Part shown: in pieces, positions 7,830-13,320 of the stretch | Position numbering within the stretch: position 1 is the stretch's first letter | Layout of the letters: each line of letters begins with the position of its first letter | Assembly (NCBI GenBank): GCA_035553855.1 | Contig: DATMJO010000121.1 | Coordinates: forward strand, 1-21,520 | DNA: 21,520 nt | Direction: 5' to 3' | Source of the DNA: JBBDYQ01 sp035553855 | Lineage (GTDB): Bacteria > Actinomycetota > Thermoleophilia > Solirubrobacterales > Thermoleophilaceae | Notes under the pieces: generated by a model | The model's input: the letters and a program-made list of their open reading frames with translations, nothing else | Told to the model about the DNA's origin: nothing | The model's database searches: none | Position numbers and translations under genes: made by a program

Positions 7830-7962
7830 AACTTGAAGCTTGACTAGAGGGTTAGCTCCACCAGGAGGAACCGTCGGGGTCAAGCTCGTCAGGGCGCCAC
7901 CCAGGGGAGGTCCGGTGCCGCCACCAGGTTCGGATGGACCGAGAGGTCCGGAAGGGACTGTC
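7830..7962 (+). promoter_or_regulatory. Long structured 5' leader of the sigH-like gene
   Basis: The leader contains an 8-bp inverted repeat (AGCTTGAC 7837-7844 with GTCAAGCT 7879-7886). A short hairpin GGACC-GAGA-GGTCC (7936-7949) with a GNRA-type loop sits directly before the ribosome-binding site. Three Shine-Dalgarno-like stretches occur: AGGAGGA (7863-7869), GGGGAGG (7904-7910) and GGAAGGGA (about 7950-7957). No known riboswitch class is recognised. It suggests post-transcriptional control of the sigma factor or alternative starts. Confidence 0.45.
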
Positions 7963-8637
7963 GTGGCTATCTCTCCAACGCGTAGTGCGCCTGCGGGTGC
8001 GAAGCACAAGGGTCAAGCTGACCTTGATGATCACTATCTCATCGCCATGGCGAAGCAGGGGCGCGCCGATGCGTACGACCGCATCGTCAAGCGCTACTAC
8101 GGCTTCGTCCGCCTGAAGGCGTCGTCGTACTTCCTCGTCGGGGGCGACTCCGACGACCTGATCCAGGAGGGCCTGGTCGGCCTCTACAAGGCGGTGCGCG
8201 ACTACCGCACCGACCGCGAGTCGAGCTTCCGCAACTTCGCGGAGCTGTGCATCACCCGCCAGATCATCACGGCGGTCAAGACCGCCACCCGCAACAAGCA
8301 CCAGCCGCTCAACCAGTACGTCTCGTTCGCCCAGACCCCCGCTTCAGGCGGCGGCGACGGCGGCGAGCCCACCCTCGAGGAGATCCTGCCGGGCTCCGAC
8401 GTCCACGAGCCGGCGAACAAGGTCATCTCCTCGGAGGAGCTGCAGAGCCTCGTGGCATGCCTGTCGAGCGTGCTGTCGGAGCTCGAGAGCGCCGTGCTCT
8501 CGCTCTACCTGGACGGCCATTCCTACGAGGCCATCGCCGAGCGGCTCGTCTGCGACACGAAGACCGTGGACAACGCCCTCCAGCGCGTGAAGCGCAAGGT
8601 GGGCTCGCACCTGGCGAGCCGCGAGGTGATCTTCTAG
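7963..8637 (+). CDS. sigH: RNA polymerase sigma factor, SigH/Spo0H family
   Basis: The 224-residue product aligns almost end to end with Bacillus sigma-H (Spo0H, 218 aa). Shared blocks include FVRLKASSYFLVGGDSDDL, IQEGLVGLYKAVRDY (region 2), FAELCITRQIITAVKTATR with KHQPLNQYVS, and region 4 SLYLDGHSYEAIAERL with TVDNALQRVKRKV. Sigma-H in Bacillus directs transition-state and sporulation genes. Here the regulon is unknown. GTG at 7963 is chosen for its GGAAGGGA ribosome-binding site 5 nt upstream and for matching length. GTG at 7915 (GGGGAGG 4 nt upstream) would add 16 residues, and the frame is open to a TTG at 7840. The position after cysS-rlmB is the same as in Bacillus. Confidence 0.92.
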   Translation: MAISPTRSAPAGAKHKGQADLDDHYLIAMAKQGRADAYDRIVKRYYGFVRLKASSYFLVGGDSDDLIQEGLVGLYKAVRDYRTDRESSFRNFAELCITRQIITAVKTATRNKHQPLNQYVSFAQTPASGGGDGGEPTLEEILPGSDVHEPANKVISSEELQSLVACLSSVLSELESAVLSLYLDGHSYEAIAERLVCDTKTVDNALQRVKRKVGSHLASREVIF

Positions 8638-8648
8638 AGAATGGGCGC

Positions 8649-9518
8649 GTGAGACATCGCCGATCCCCACCCGGCCTGGGCGTGCTCGTGGCGCTCGCGC
8701 TCGCGGGCTGCGGAGGGGATGACGGCGATGGCGGCGGCGCCACGCCCGTGGTGGAGGACCCCGGCCCGATCCACGTCCACGGGCTCGGCGTCAACCCCGC
8801 GGACGGAGCGCTCTTCATCGCAACCCACACGGGGCTCTTCCGGCTCGCCGACGGCGAGAGCAGGGCAGAGCGCGTGGGCGACAGGCTGCAGGACACGATG
8901 GGCTTCACGGTCGTCGGCCCCGACCGCTTCCTCGGCTCGGGACATCCCGACGGCAGGGACCGCCTGCCCCCGTTCCTCGGTCTCGTCCGGTCGACGGATG
9001 CCGGGCGAAGCTGGACCCCGGTCTCGCTGCTGGGCGAGGCGGACTTCCACGTGCTGGAGGCGGACGACAGGCGCGTGTACGGGTTCGGGTCCGACTTCGA
9101 GTCTCGCGAGGCGCGGTTCCTCACGAGCTCCGACCGCGGGCGAAGCTGGTCCCGGCTCGATCCGCCCGGGCCGCTCCTCTCGCTGGCGATCGAGCCGGGC
9201 CGGCCGGACCGCTTCGTGGCCGCAACCACAGACGGGCTCCACGCGGCCTCGCGTGCGGGGCGCGAATGGCGGGCGCTCGGCGGAGAGCCCGGCCTCCTGA
9301 GCTGGGCCGGTGACGGCACGCTCTACCGGGTGGACGCCGGCGGCGCCGTCGGCGCCTCGGATGATCGTGGCCGGAGCTGGGAGGAGCGCGGCCGGGTGGC
9401 GGGCGAGCCGGCGGCCTTCGAAGCAGGCGGGGGGCGCCTGTTCGCCGCGCTGCACGACGGCTCGATAGTCGCCTCCGCCGACGGCGGCCTCAGCTGGCGC
9501 GTCATCAGCCGCCCGTAG
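8649..9518 (+). CDS. Lipoprotein with BNR/Asp-box beta-propeller
   Basis: A 289-residue protein with a lipoprotein signal peptide. RHRR is followed by a hydrophobic stretch ending in LAGC (lipid-modified Cys at 21), then a Gly/Asp linker. The body starts with the conserved HVHGLGVNPADGALFIATH block and DTMGFTVVGPDRFLGSGHPD. It contains at least four Asp boxes (S-x-D-x-G-x-x-W: RSTDAGRSW, SSDRGRSW, SDDRGRSW, SADGGLSW). This matches the exo-sialidase/sortilin-like family often annotated 'F510_1955 family glycosylhydrolase', for which no enzymatic activity is established. It should be anchored on the outer face of the membrane. GTG at 8649 gives the intact lipoprotein signal. It starts 12 nt after sigH, so it may be read from the sigH promoter, and it is followed by a hairpin terminator. 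Confidence 0.87.
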   Translation: MRHRRSPPGLGVLVALALAGCGGDDGDGGGATPVVEDPGPIHVHGLGVNPADGALFIATHTGLFRLADGESRAERVGDRLQDTMGFTVVGPDRFLGSGHPDGRDRLPPFLGLVRSTDAGRSWTPVSLLGEADFHVLEADDRRVYGFGSDFESREARFLTSSDRGRSWSRLDPPGPLLSLAIEPGRPDRFVAATTDGLHAASRAGREWRALGGEPGLLSWAGDGTLYRVDAGGAVGASDDRGRSWEERGRVAGEPAAFEAGGGRLFAALHDGSIVASADGGLSWRVISRP

Positions 9519-9523
9519 CGGCC

Positions 9524-9540
9524 GCTCCCCGGCGGGGAGC
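9524..9540 (+). terminator. Hairpin terminator after the lipoprotein gene
   Basis: GCTCCCC-GGC-GGGGAGC forms a perfect 7-bp GC stem with a 3-nt loop, 6 nt past the stop codon. No U tract follows, as is common in high-GC actinobacteria. Confidence 0.6.
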
Positions 9541-9552
9541 TGTGTGACGGTC

Positions 9553-9582
9553 TTCACATACGGGGTAGGGGTATGCGACAAT
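9553..9582 (+). promoter_or_regulatory. Promoter of the CsoR-operator gene
   Basis: TTCACA (9553-9558) and GACAAT (9577-9582) are separated by 18 nt. The predicted start near 9589-9592 falls on the second operator. One operator lies in the -35/-10 spacer and the other at the transcription start, a layout suited to repression. Confidence 0.55.
9558..9574 (+). promoter_or_regulatory. CsoR-like operator, site 1 (spacer)
   Basis: ATACGGGGTAGGGGTAT has the ATAC-N9-GTAT outline of site 2, with an imperfect G-rich core. It occupies the promoter spacer, and its centre is 34 bp from that of site 2. Confidence 0.5.
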
Positions 9583-9591
9583 AGTGGTCAT

Positions 9592-9608
9592 ATACCCCGA
9601 CGGGGTAT
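9592..9608 (+). promoter_or_regulatory. CsoR-like operator, site 2 (perfect palindrome)
   Basis: ATACCCCGACGGGGTAT is a perfect 17-bp palindrome around a central A. A TACCC...GGGTA palindrome with a GC core is the kind of site bound by CsoR/RcnR/CstR-family (DUF156) repressors, which respond to Cu(I), Ni/Co, or sulfur species. The palindrome is seen directly. The regulator is inferred and is not encoded in this window. Confidence 0.7.
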
Positions 9609-9630
9609 GACGGAGCTGAAGGAGCCCATC

Positions 9631-9858
9631 ATGACCGCAGACGAGCTCACCACCACGACCGCCGCAGAGATAGGGAACCGCCTCGCCCTGCTCGAGACCG
9701 AGCGGGCCAGCGCCGGGCTGCACGGCCTGGCTGGCAACGGTCTCTACATGGAGGATCTCCTGGCTGAGCTCGATGCGGTCCGCGCGGCCTACGTCGGCGC
9801 CGCGGTCACGGAGATCGCCTGCCTGCGATCGGCCCTCGACGGCCCCCTCCACGGCTGA
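9631..9858 (+). CDS. Small protein of unknown function under a CsoR-like operator
   Basis: A 75-residue protein that I do not recognise. It has a Thr-rich start (ADELTTTTAAEIG) and then a mostly helical, acidic body (RLALLETERASAGLHGL, YMEDLLAELDAVRAAYVGAA, VTEIACLRSALDG). There is one Cys (in EIACLR) and two His (GLHGL and the last residues), and no CxxC or membrane segment. The ATG at 9631 is preferred for GAAGGAG 6 nt upstream. An ATG at 9607 would add 8 residues but sits inside the operator. The operator pair suggests induction by copper or another thiophilic stress, and the product may be a small sensor, chaperone or adaptor. That role is a guess from the regulation alone. A palindromic terminator follows at 9902. 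Confidence 0.72.
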   Translation: MTADELTTTTAAEIGNRLALLETERASAGLHGLAGNGLYMEDLLAELDAVRAAYVGAAVTEIACLRSALDGPLHG

Positions 9859-9901
9859 TCCCTCAGCCGGACCCTCGCGTCGGTGCCCCGAGTACCCCCA
9901 T

Positions 9902-9919
9902 GGGCGGACGCGTCCGCCC
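9902..9919. terminator. Bidirectional palindromic terminator
   Basis: GGGCGGACGCGTCCGCCC is an 18-bp perfect palindrome (7-bp stem GGGCGGA/TCCGCCC with a CGCG loop). It lies between the convergent ends of the small operator-controlled gene and the tRNA, 9 nt beyond the tRNA 3' end, so it can serve both. Confidence 0.6.
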
Positions 9920-9928
9920 CGGTCCGAG

Positions 9929-10001
9929 AGCCGGAGAGGGGACTCGAACCCCTGACCCCCTGTTTACAAGACAGGCGCTCTACCAGCTGAGCTACTCCGG
10001 C
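9929..10001 (-). tRNA. tRNA-Thr (anticodon TGT)
   Basis: The minus strand folds into a complete 73-nt cloverleaf. The acceptor stem is GCCGGAG/CTCCGGC with discriminator T. The D arm is GCTC-AGCTGGTA-GAGC and the anticodon arm is CCTGT-CTTGTAA-ACAGG with anticodon TGT. A 5-nt variable loop follows, and the T arm is AGGGG-TTCGAGT-CCCCT. The CCA end is not encoded. TGT reads ACA and, with modification, other Thr codons. Confidence 0.97.
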
Positions 10002-10012
10002 GGGACCGGCCG

Positions 10013-10018
10013 ATGATA
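10013..10018 (-). promoter_or_regulatory. tRNA-Thr -10 box
   Basis: TATCAT (minus strand) lies 11 nt upstream of the mature tRNA 5' end and matches TATAAT in 5 of 6 positions. A clear -35 box at 16-18 nt was not found. Confidence 0.45.
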
Positions 10019-10063
10019 GGCCGCAACAAAGGTGCCAGGGACCAAATTCCCACCTCGCCGGAG

Positions 10064-10069
10064 TAGGTT
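10064..10069 (+). promoter_or_regulatory. -10 box for the UbiE-like methyltransferase gene
   Basis: TAGGTT fits TAnnnT and would start RNA near 10076. This leaves a short leader that contains AAAGGGAGG before the GTG at 10098. Unlike several other genes here, this one has a proper ribosome-binding site. Confidence 0.35.
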
Positions 10070-10097
10070 GGACACACGCGAGGAAAGGGAGGAAGCC

Positions 10098-10910
10098 GTG
10101 TCGGACAGCGAGCTGAAGGCGCGACACCGCGCGATGTGGGCGTCGGGCGACTACGAGACGATGGTCGAGACGTTCCTCTTGCCGCTGGGGCCGCGGCTGG
10201 TCGAGGCCAGCGGGATCGGCCCCGGGATGAAGGTCCTGGACGTGGCCGCCGGGACGGGCAACGCCTCGATCCCCGCCGCCCGGACGGGCGCGGACGTGAC
10301 CGCGAGCGACCTGACCCCCGAGCTGCTCGAGGCGGGCCGCGTCCGCGCGGAGGCCGAGGGCGTCGAGTTGGAGTGGACCCCCGCCGACGCGGAGAACCTG
10401 CCGTTCGAGGATGCATCGTTCGACGTCGTCATGTCGTCGATCGGCGCCATGTTCGCCCCGCAACACCAGGCCGTCGCCGACGAGATGGCCCGCGTCTGCC
10501 GGCCGGGCGGCACCGTCGCGATGCTCAACTGGACGCCGGAGGGCATGATCGGCGCCCTGTTCCGGACCATGGGGCCGTTCGCGCCACCGCCCCCACCGGG
10601 CGCGCAGCCGCCGCCGTTGTGGGGTGGCGAGGACCATCTCCGCGAGCTTTTCGGGGACCGGGTCGAGTGGCGCACCCTCGAGCGCGACATGCTCGAGATC
10701 ACCGCCTTCGAGCACCCCAGGGACTACGGCGAGCACTTCAAGGCTCTCTACGGCCCGACGATCGCCGCCCGCGCCAACGCCGAGAAGACGGGCCGCGGGG
10801 CGGAGCTTGACGAGGCGCTCGACCGCTTCTGCGAGGAGTGGAACCGCGGCAGCGATGACGACGCCCGGTTCCAGAAGGAGTACCTGCTCGCGGTGGGCAC
10901 CCGCGCTTAG
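10098..10910 (+). CDS. Class I SAM-dependent methyltransferase, UbiE/COQ5-like
   Basis: A 270-residue methyltransferase. Motif I VLDVAAGTGNASIPAA (about 47-62) is followed by VTASDLTPELLEAGR, a post-II block WTPADAENLPFEDASFDVV, then ARVCRPGGTVAMLNWTPEG. The C-terminal half (about 150-270) contains a Pro-rich loop (FAPPPPPGAQPPPLWGG) and a helical region that would shape the substrate pocket. Substrate is unknown: a small molecule such as a quinone, sterol-like or lipid precursor is typical of the family. GTG at 10098 is chosen because AAAGGGAGG precedes it by 5 nt. An ATG at 10032 in the same frame lacks one and would run through the promoter. It is transcribed alone. Confidence 0.87.
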   Translation: MSDSELKARHRAMWASGDYETMVETFLLPLGPRLVEASGIGPGMKVLDVAAGTGNASIPAARTGADVTASDLTPELLEAGRVRAEAEGVELEWTPADAENLPFEDASFDVVMSSIGAMFAPQHQAVADEMARVCRPGGTVAMLNWTPEGMIGALFRTMGPFAPPPPPGAQPPPLWGGEDHLRELFGDRVEWRTLERDMLEITAFEHPRDYGEHFKALYGPTIAARANAEKTGRGAELDEALDRFCEEWNRGSDDDARFQKEYLLAVGTRA

Positions 10911-10954
10911 CTCAACCCCGAGCTCGCCTCAGGCAGGAATCTTCATCCGCCCGC

Positions 10955-11004
10955 CGCGAACGTCCCTGGTCCATGCCTATACGGGGTGCTGCGGGACGTT
11001 CGCG
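10955..11004. terminator. 12-bp inverted repeat between convergent genes
   Basis: CGCGAACGTCCC (10955-10966) and GGGACGTTCGCG (10993-11004) are perfect complements enclosing 26 nt. They sit between the convergent stops at 10910 and 11018. The most likely role is a bidirectional terminator. The loop is longer than usual, so a remnant of a small mobile repeat is possible. Confidence 0.5.
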
Positions 11005-11015
11005 CCCTTGGGGGA

Positions 11016-12680
11016 TCAGACAGGCGGGGGCGGCAGCGGCACGGTCACGCCGTTGACCGTGATGTAGCCGCCCTGCGGGATGAGCCGGTCGTGCGAGATG
11101 AAGTAGCGGAAGCGCACCAGGCCGTCGAGCACGGAGCCGCGCACGCCCGTGTAGTCGCGCACCAGGGCGGGGTTGCCGGGGAGGTCGCGGCTGAGACCGC
11201 TGAAAGCGGCGACCGCGTTGTCCTCGCCGACCGGGACCTCACGCGAGGAGTCGACCCATACCGAACCCTGCTCGCGGCCGAAGTCGCTTGCGCCGATCCA
11301 CTGGACGCGGGCGGCGCCGCTGCCCGACGGCGGCGTCTCGCCGTCCGGGTCCTCGTCGGTCCATGCGTCGCCGCTCTCGGTGGCCGGACCGGATTCGCCC
11401 GCGGCCTTCGGGCCGCGCGCGTAGCGGATGAGGTCGCCGATCCAGAAGTGGTCGAGCGCCGCCGCCGCCGCGGGGTCGCCTGCCGCGGTGCCGGTCACGG
11501 TCTCGTCGAGCGAGGCGGTCTCGAAGTCCTCGTCGTAGGCGACGGTGAGGATCTCGTACCACTCCTGGCCGGGCGTGTAGAGCGTCCCGGTCACGTAGAA
11601 GCGGCCGTCGCGGGCATCGACGTCGAAGCCCCAGTCCCAGAAACCGGGCTGGCCGAAGATCTGGCTCCACTCGACTTCGCCCTCGCGGTTGAAGCGGAGG
11701 ATCGCGGCGTCGCCGCCCGCGGGGAAGTCGTAGCTGCCGCCCGCGACGTAGATGCCGTCCTCGCCCACGGCCAGGCCGTAGGCGCCGGACGCCGCGCCGA
11801 ATGCGTAGCGGGTCCACTCCACCGATCCGGTGGTGGAGAGCTTCGCCAGGAAGGCGTCGCCGCTCGTGCCGCGCTGGCCTCCGCCGGCCACCCAGAGCGT
11901 GCCGCCCTCTAGCGCCATAGCGCGTGCCTCGTCGTTGCCGGGGCCGCCCCAGACCGTCTTCTTCGTGATCGCGCCCGTCGCGGGATCGATCAGCAGCAGC
12001 AGGTTGTCGGTCTTGCTCGTCAGCGCGTTCGTGGTGTAGCCCGAGACGTAGATCCGCGAGGCGTCGGCCTGGACGTCCCATGCCTCGTCCCAGAGCGGGC
12101 CGCCCCAGCGGCGTGTCCAGGTGCGCTCGAGCGTGGCCGGGTCGATCTTCGCGAGGTAGAGGTCGCGGTTGCCGGGCGTCGGATGCGCGAGGCCGGCAAC
12201 GTACAGCGCGCCGGCGCGCTCGGTCACGGCCTGTGCCGTGCTGGTCACGCCGACGTTCCAGATCTTCGACGCGAGCACGTCGCCCGAGTAGGAGAAGCGC
12301 ACGATCAGCGACTGGTTGATCCCGTCGCCCGTGCTCGACTCCGAGCCGACGACGAAGATCCCGTCGTTCGTGAGCACCATGCCCTGGGCCTGGTCGAGCT
12401 CGGCGCCGCCCCACTCCTTCGACCACACGAGCGTGCCGTCGAGCGCGTAGCGCTGGAGCAGCAGGTCCCCGCCGCCGTCGCCCGAGCCGCTGACCCCCGC
12501 GACGTACACCGCGTCGGGCGCGGCGCGGACCACGAAGCCGCGGTCGTCGGCGAGCGGGCCGCCGGACCAGGTCTGCCGCCACTCCGGCAGCGCCCAGCGG
12601 TAGCCCGTCTGGGCGAACGCGGTCTCCGCCACGGCGAGCGCTGCAACCACGACGAGCAGGATCGCGAGGTGCCTCCGCAT
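11016..12680 (-). CDS. Secreted protein with seven beta-propeller repeats
   Basis: A 554-residue protein with a Sec signal peptide (1-23, cleavage AFA|Q). From about residue 38 to 400 it holds seven tandem repeats of about 50 residues, each opening with W/F-GG-like sequence and D-A (WSGGPLADDRG, WGGAELDQAQG, WNVGVTSTAQA, WGGPLWDEAWD, WGGPGNDEARA, FGAASGAYG, FGQPGFWDWGF). Each continues with an IYVAGxs strand and a D-xx-L-xx-d-xxG-xxxW strand. This is an SBBP/beta-propeller pattern, and the count fits one closed seven-bladed propeller. A distinct C-terminal region (about 400-554) contains an acidic, low-complexity linker and ends in a Pro tract. No catalytic motif is seen. A binding or surface scaffold role is plausible. 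The ATG lies 11 nt after a TAGGCT box and lacks a Shine-Dalgarno. Confidence 0.85.
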   Translation of the reverse strand: MRRHLAILLVVVAALAVAETAFAQTGYRWALPEWRQTWSGGPLADDRGFVVRAAPDAVYVAGVSGSGDGGGDLLLQRYALDGTLVWSKEWGGAELDQAQGMVLTNDGIFVVGSESSTGDGINQSLIVRFSYSGDVLASKIWNVGVTSTAQAVTERAGALYVAGLAHPTPGNRDLYLAKIDPATLERTWTRRWGGPLWDEAWDVQADASRIYVSGYTTNALTSKTDNLLLLIDPATGAITKKTVWGGPGNDEARAMALEGGTLWVAGGGQRGTSGDAFLAKLSTTGSVEWTRYAFGAASGAYGLAVGEDGIYVAGGSYDFPAGGDAAILRFNREGEVEWSQIFGQPGFWDWGFDVDARDGRFYVTGTLYTPGQEWYEILTVAYDEDFETASLDETVTGTAAGDPAAAAALDHFWIGDLIRYARGPKAAGESGPATESGDAWTDEDPDGETPPSGSGAARVQWIGASDFGREQGSVWVDSSREVPVGEDNAVAAFSGLSRDLPGNPALVRDYTGVRGSVLDGLVRFRYFISHDRLIPQGGYITVNGVTVPLPPPPV

Positions 12681-12691
12681 CGGTGCGCGCG

Positions 12692-12697
12692 AGCCTA
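12692..12697 (-). promoter_or_regulatory. -10 box of the secreted propeller gene
   Basis: TAGGCT (minus strand) lies 11 nt before the ATG at 12680. It is identical to the box upstream of the ECF sigma gene at 14977. No -35 consensus is evident. Confidence 0.35.
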
Positions 12698-12723
12698 CGG
12701 GGTGCGCGCCGGGGAGAGCGACC

Positions 12724-12742
12724 CAAAAACGGCCAGGTTTTG
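12724..12742 (-). terminator. Weak hairpin with T tract
   Basis: On the minus strand, right after the stop at 12745, AAAAC-CTGGCC-GTTTTT forms a 5-bp AT-rich stem ending in a T run. It could terminate the small membrane protein gene before the promoter of the next minus-strand gene. Confidence 0.3.
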
Positions 12743-12744
12743 CC

Positions 12745-13263
12745 CTAGACGGTTACTGCCGCCGACGTGATGTTGCCGTGCCCGTTGGACGATGCGGGTA
12801 CGGGCGGAGGCTCCTCATGGAGCCGGGCGTTCAGCCGGTGCTCGATCTCGCCGAGGATCGCGCCGAACAGGGCATGGCGCCACGCGGCCTGAGCGTACGC
12901 GCGGGTGTTGCCCGACAGCGGGGTGAGCTCCGAGCGGGCGGGGTGGACGCGGTCGACCAGGCGCACGAGCGGCCACAGCGCGACGTGCTCGGCGAGGCCT
13001 GCGAGCGCGCCGCGGACCGCCGGAGGGCCCGGAAGGAAGGGCCGGAGCTGCGCGTAGGCCGCGCCGAAGACGGCGCCGTTCGCGGCGTGCATCGCCACGC
13101 CCGCGAGCGGCCAGGAGGGGCCGCGGGTGACGGCCTTGCCGAGCAACTCGACGTCGTCGTAGCTCGATCCGAAGGCGAGCTTGTCCAGCGGCTGCTGGGC
13201 GGCCCAGGCCAGCGCCGCCAGCGCGCCCGCGCCTGCACCGTTCACCGTGCGCGTCAGTTCCAT
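12745..13263 (-). CDS. Small integral membrane protein, function unknown
   Basis: A 172-residue protein with about four hydrophobic or amphipathic helices: near 8-24 (GAGAGALAALAWAAQQ), 50-75 (WPLAGVAMHAANGAVFGAAY), 85-107 (GALAGLAEHVALWPLVRLV) and 125-142 (WRHALFGAILGEIEHRL). A polar C-terminal tail follows. Conserved-looking polar residues inside helices (H in AMHAANG, H in AEHVALW) are notable. I do not recognise the family with certainty. The ATG at 13263 is chosen because a TACGCT box ends 7 nt upstream and hydrophobic helix 1 follows. The same frame is open far upstream only as an antisense shadow of the PlsC-GpsA gene. It is divergent from that gene across 57 bp. Confidence 0.75.
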   Translation of the reverse strand: MELTRTVNGAGAGALAALAWAAQQPLDKLAFGSSYDDVELLGKAVTRGPSWPLAGVAMHAANGAVFGAAYAQLRPFLPGPPAVRGALAGLAEHVALWPLVRLVDRVHPARSELTPLSGNTRAYAQAAWRHALFGAILGEIEHRLNARLHEEPPPVPASSNGHGNITSAAVTV

Positions 13264-13270
13264 GCGACGG

Positions 13271-13276
13271 AGCGTA
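13271..13276 (-). promoter_or_regulatory. -10 box, leaderless arrangement
   Basis: TACGCT (minus strand) ends 7 nt before the ATG at 13263. No Shine-Dalgarno is present. The 57-bp divergent region must hold this promoter and that of the PlsC-GpsA gene, for which GTAGGCAGT before the ATG is the only hint. Confidence 0.4.
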
Positions 13277-13320
13277 CCGGTCGGGAGTAACCCGGCGCAC
13301 GCGCCCGGGTAGGCAGTCAC

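Noticed and set aside
7840..7962. N-terminal extension of SigH from TTG 7840
   Set aside because: The added residues are Gly/Pro/Arg low complexity with no homology, and the segment behaves like an untranslated leader. GTG 7963 has a good ribosome-binding site.
9929..10001. tRNA-Thr as an integration (att) site
   Set aside because: No direct repeat of the tRNA 3' end, integrase or composition shift is seen nearby.
10031..10043. GGTGCCAGGGACC, close to the GGTGCC-GGCACC motif seen around some repeat elements
   Set aside because: One arm base differs from a palindrome, there is no second copy in the window, and it lies between a tRNA promoter and a gene. It is too weak to call a repeat.
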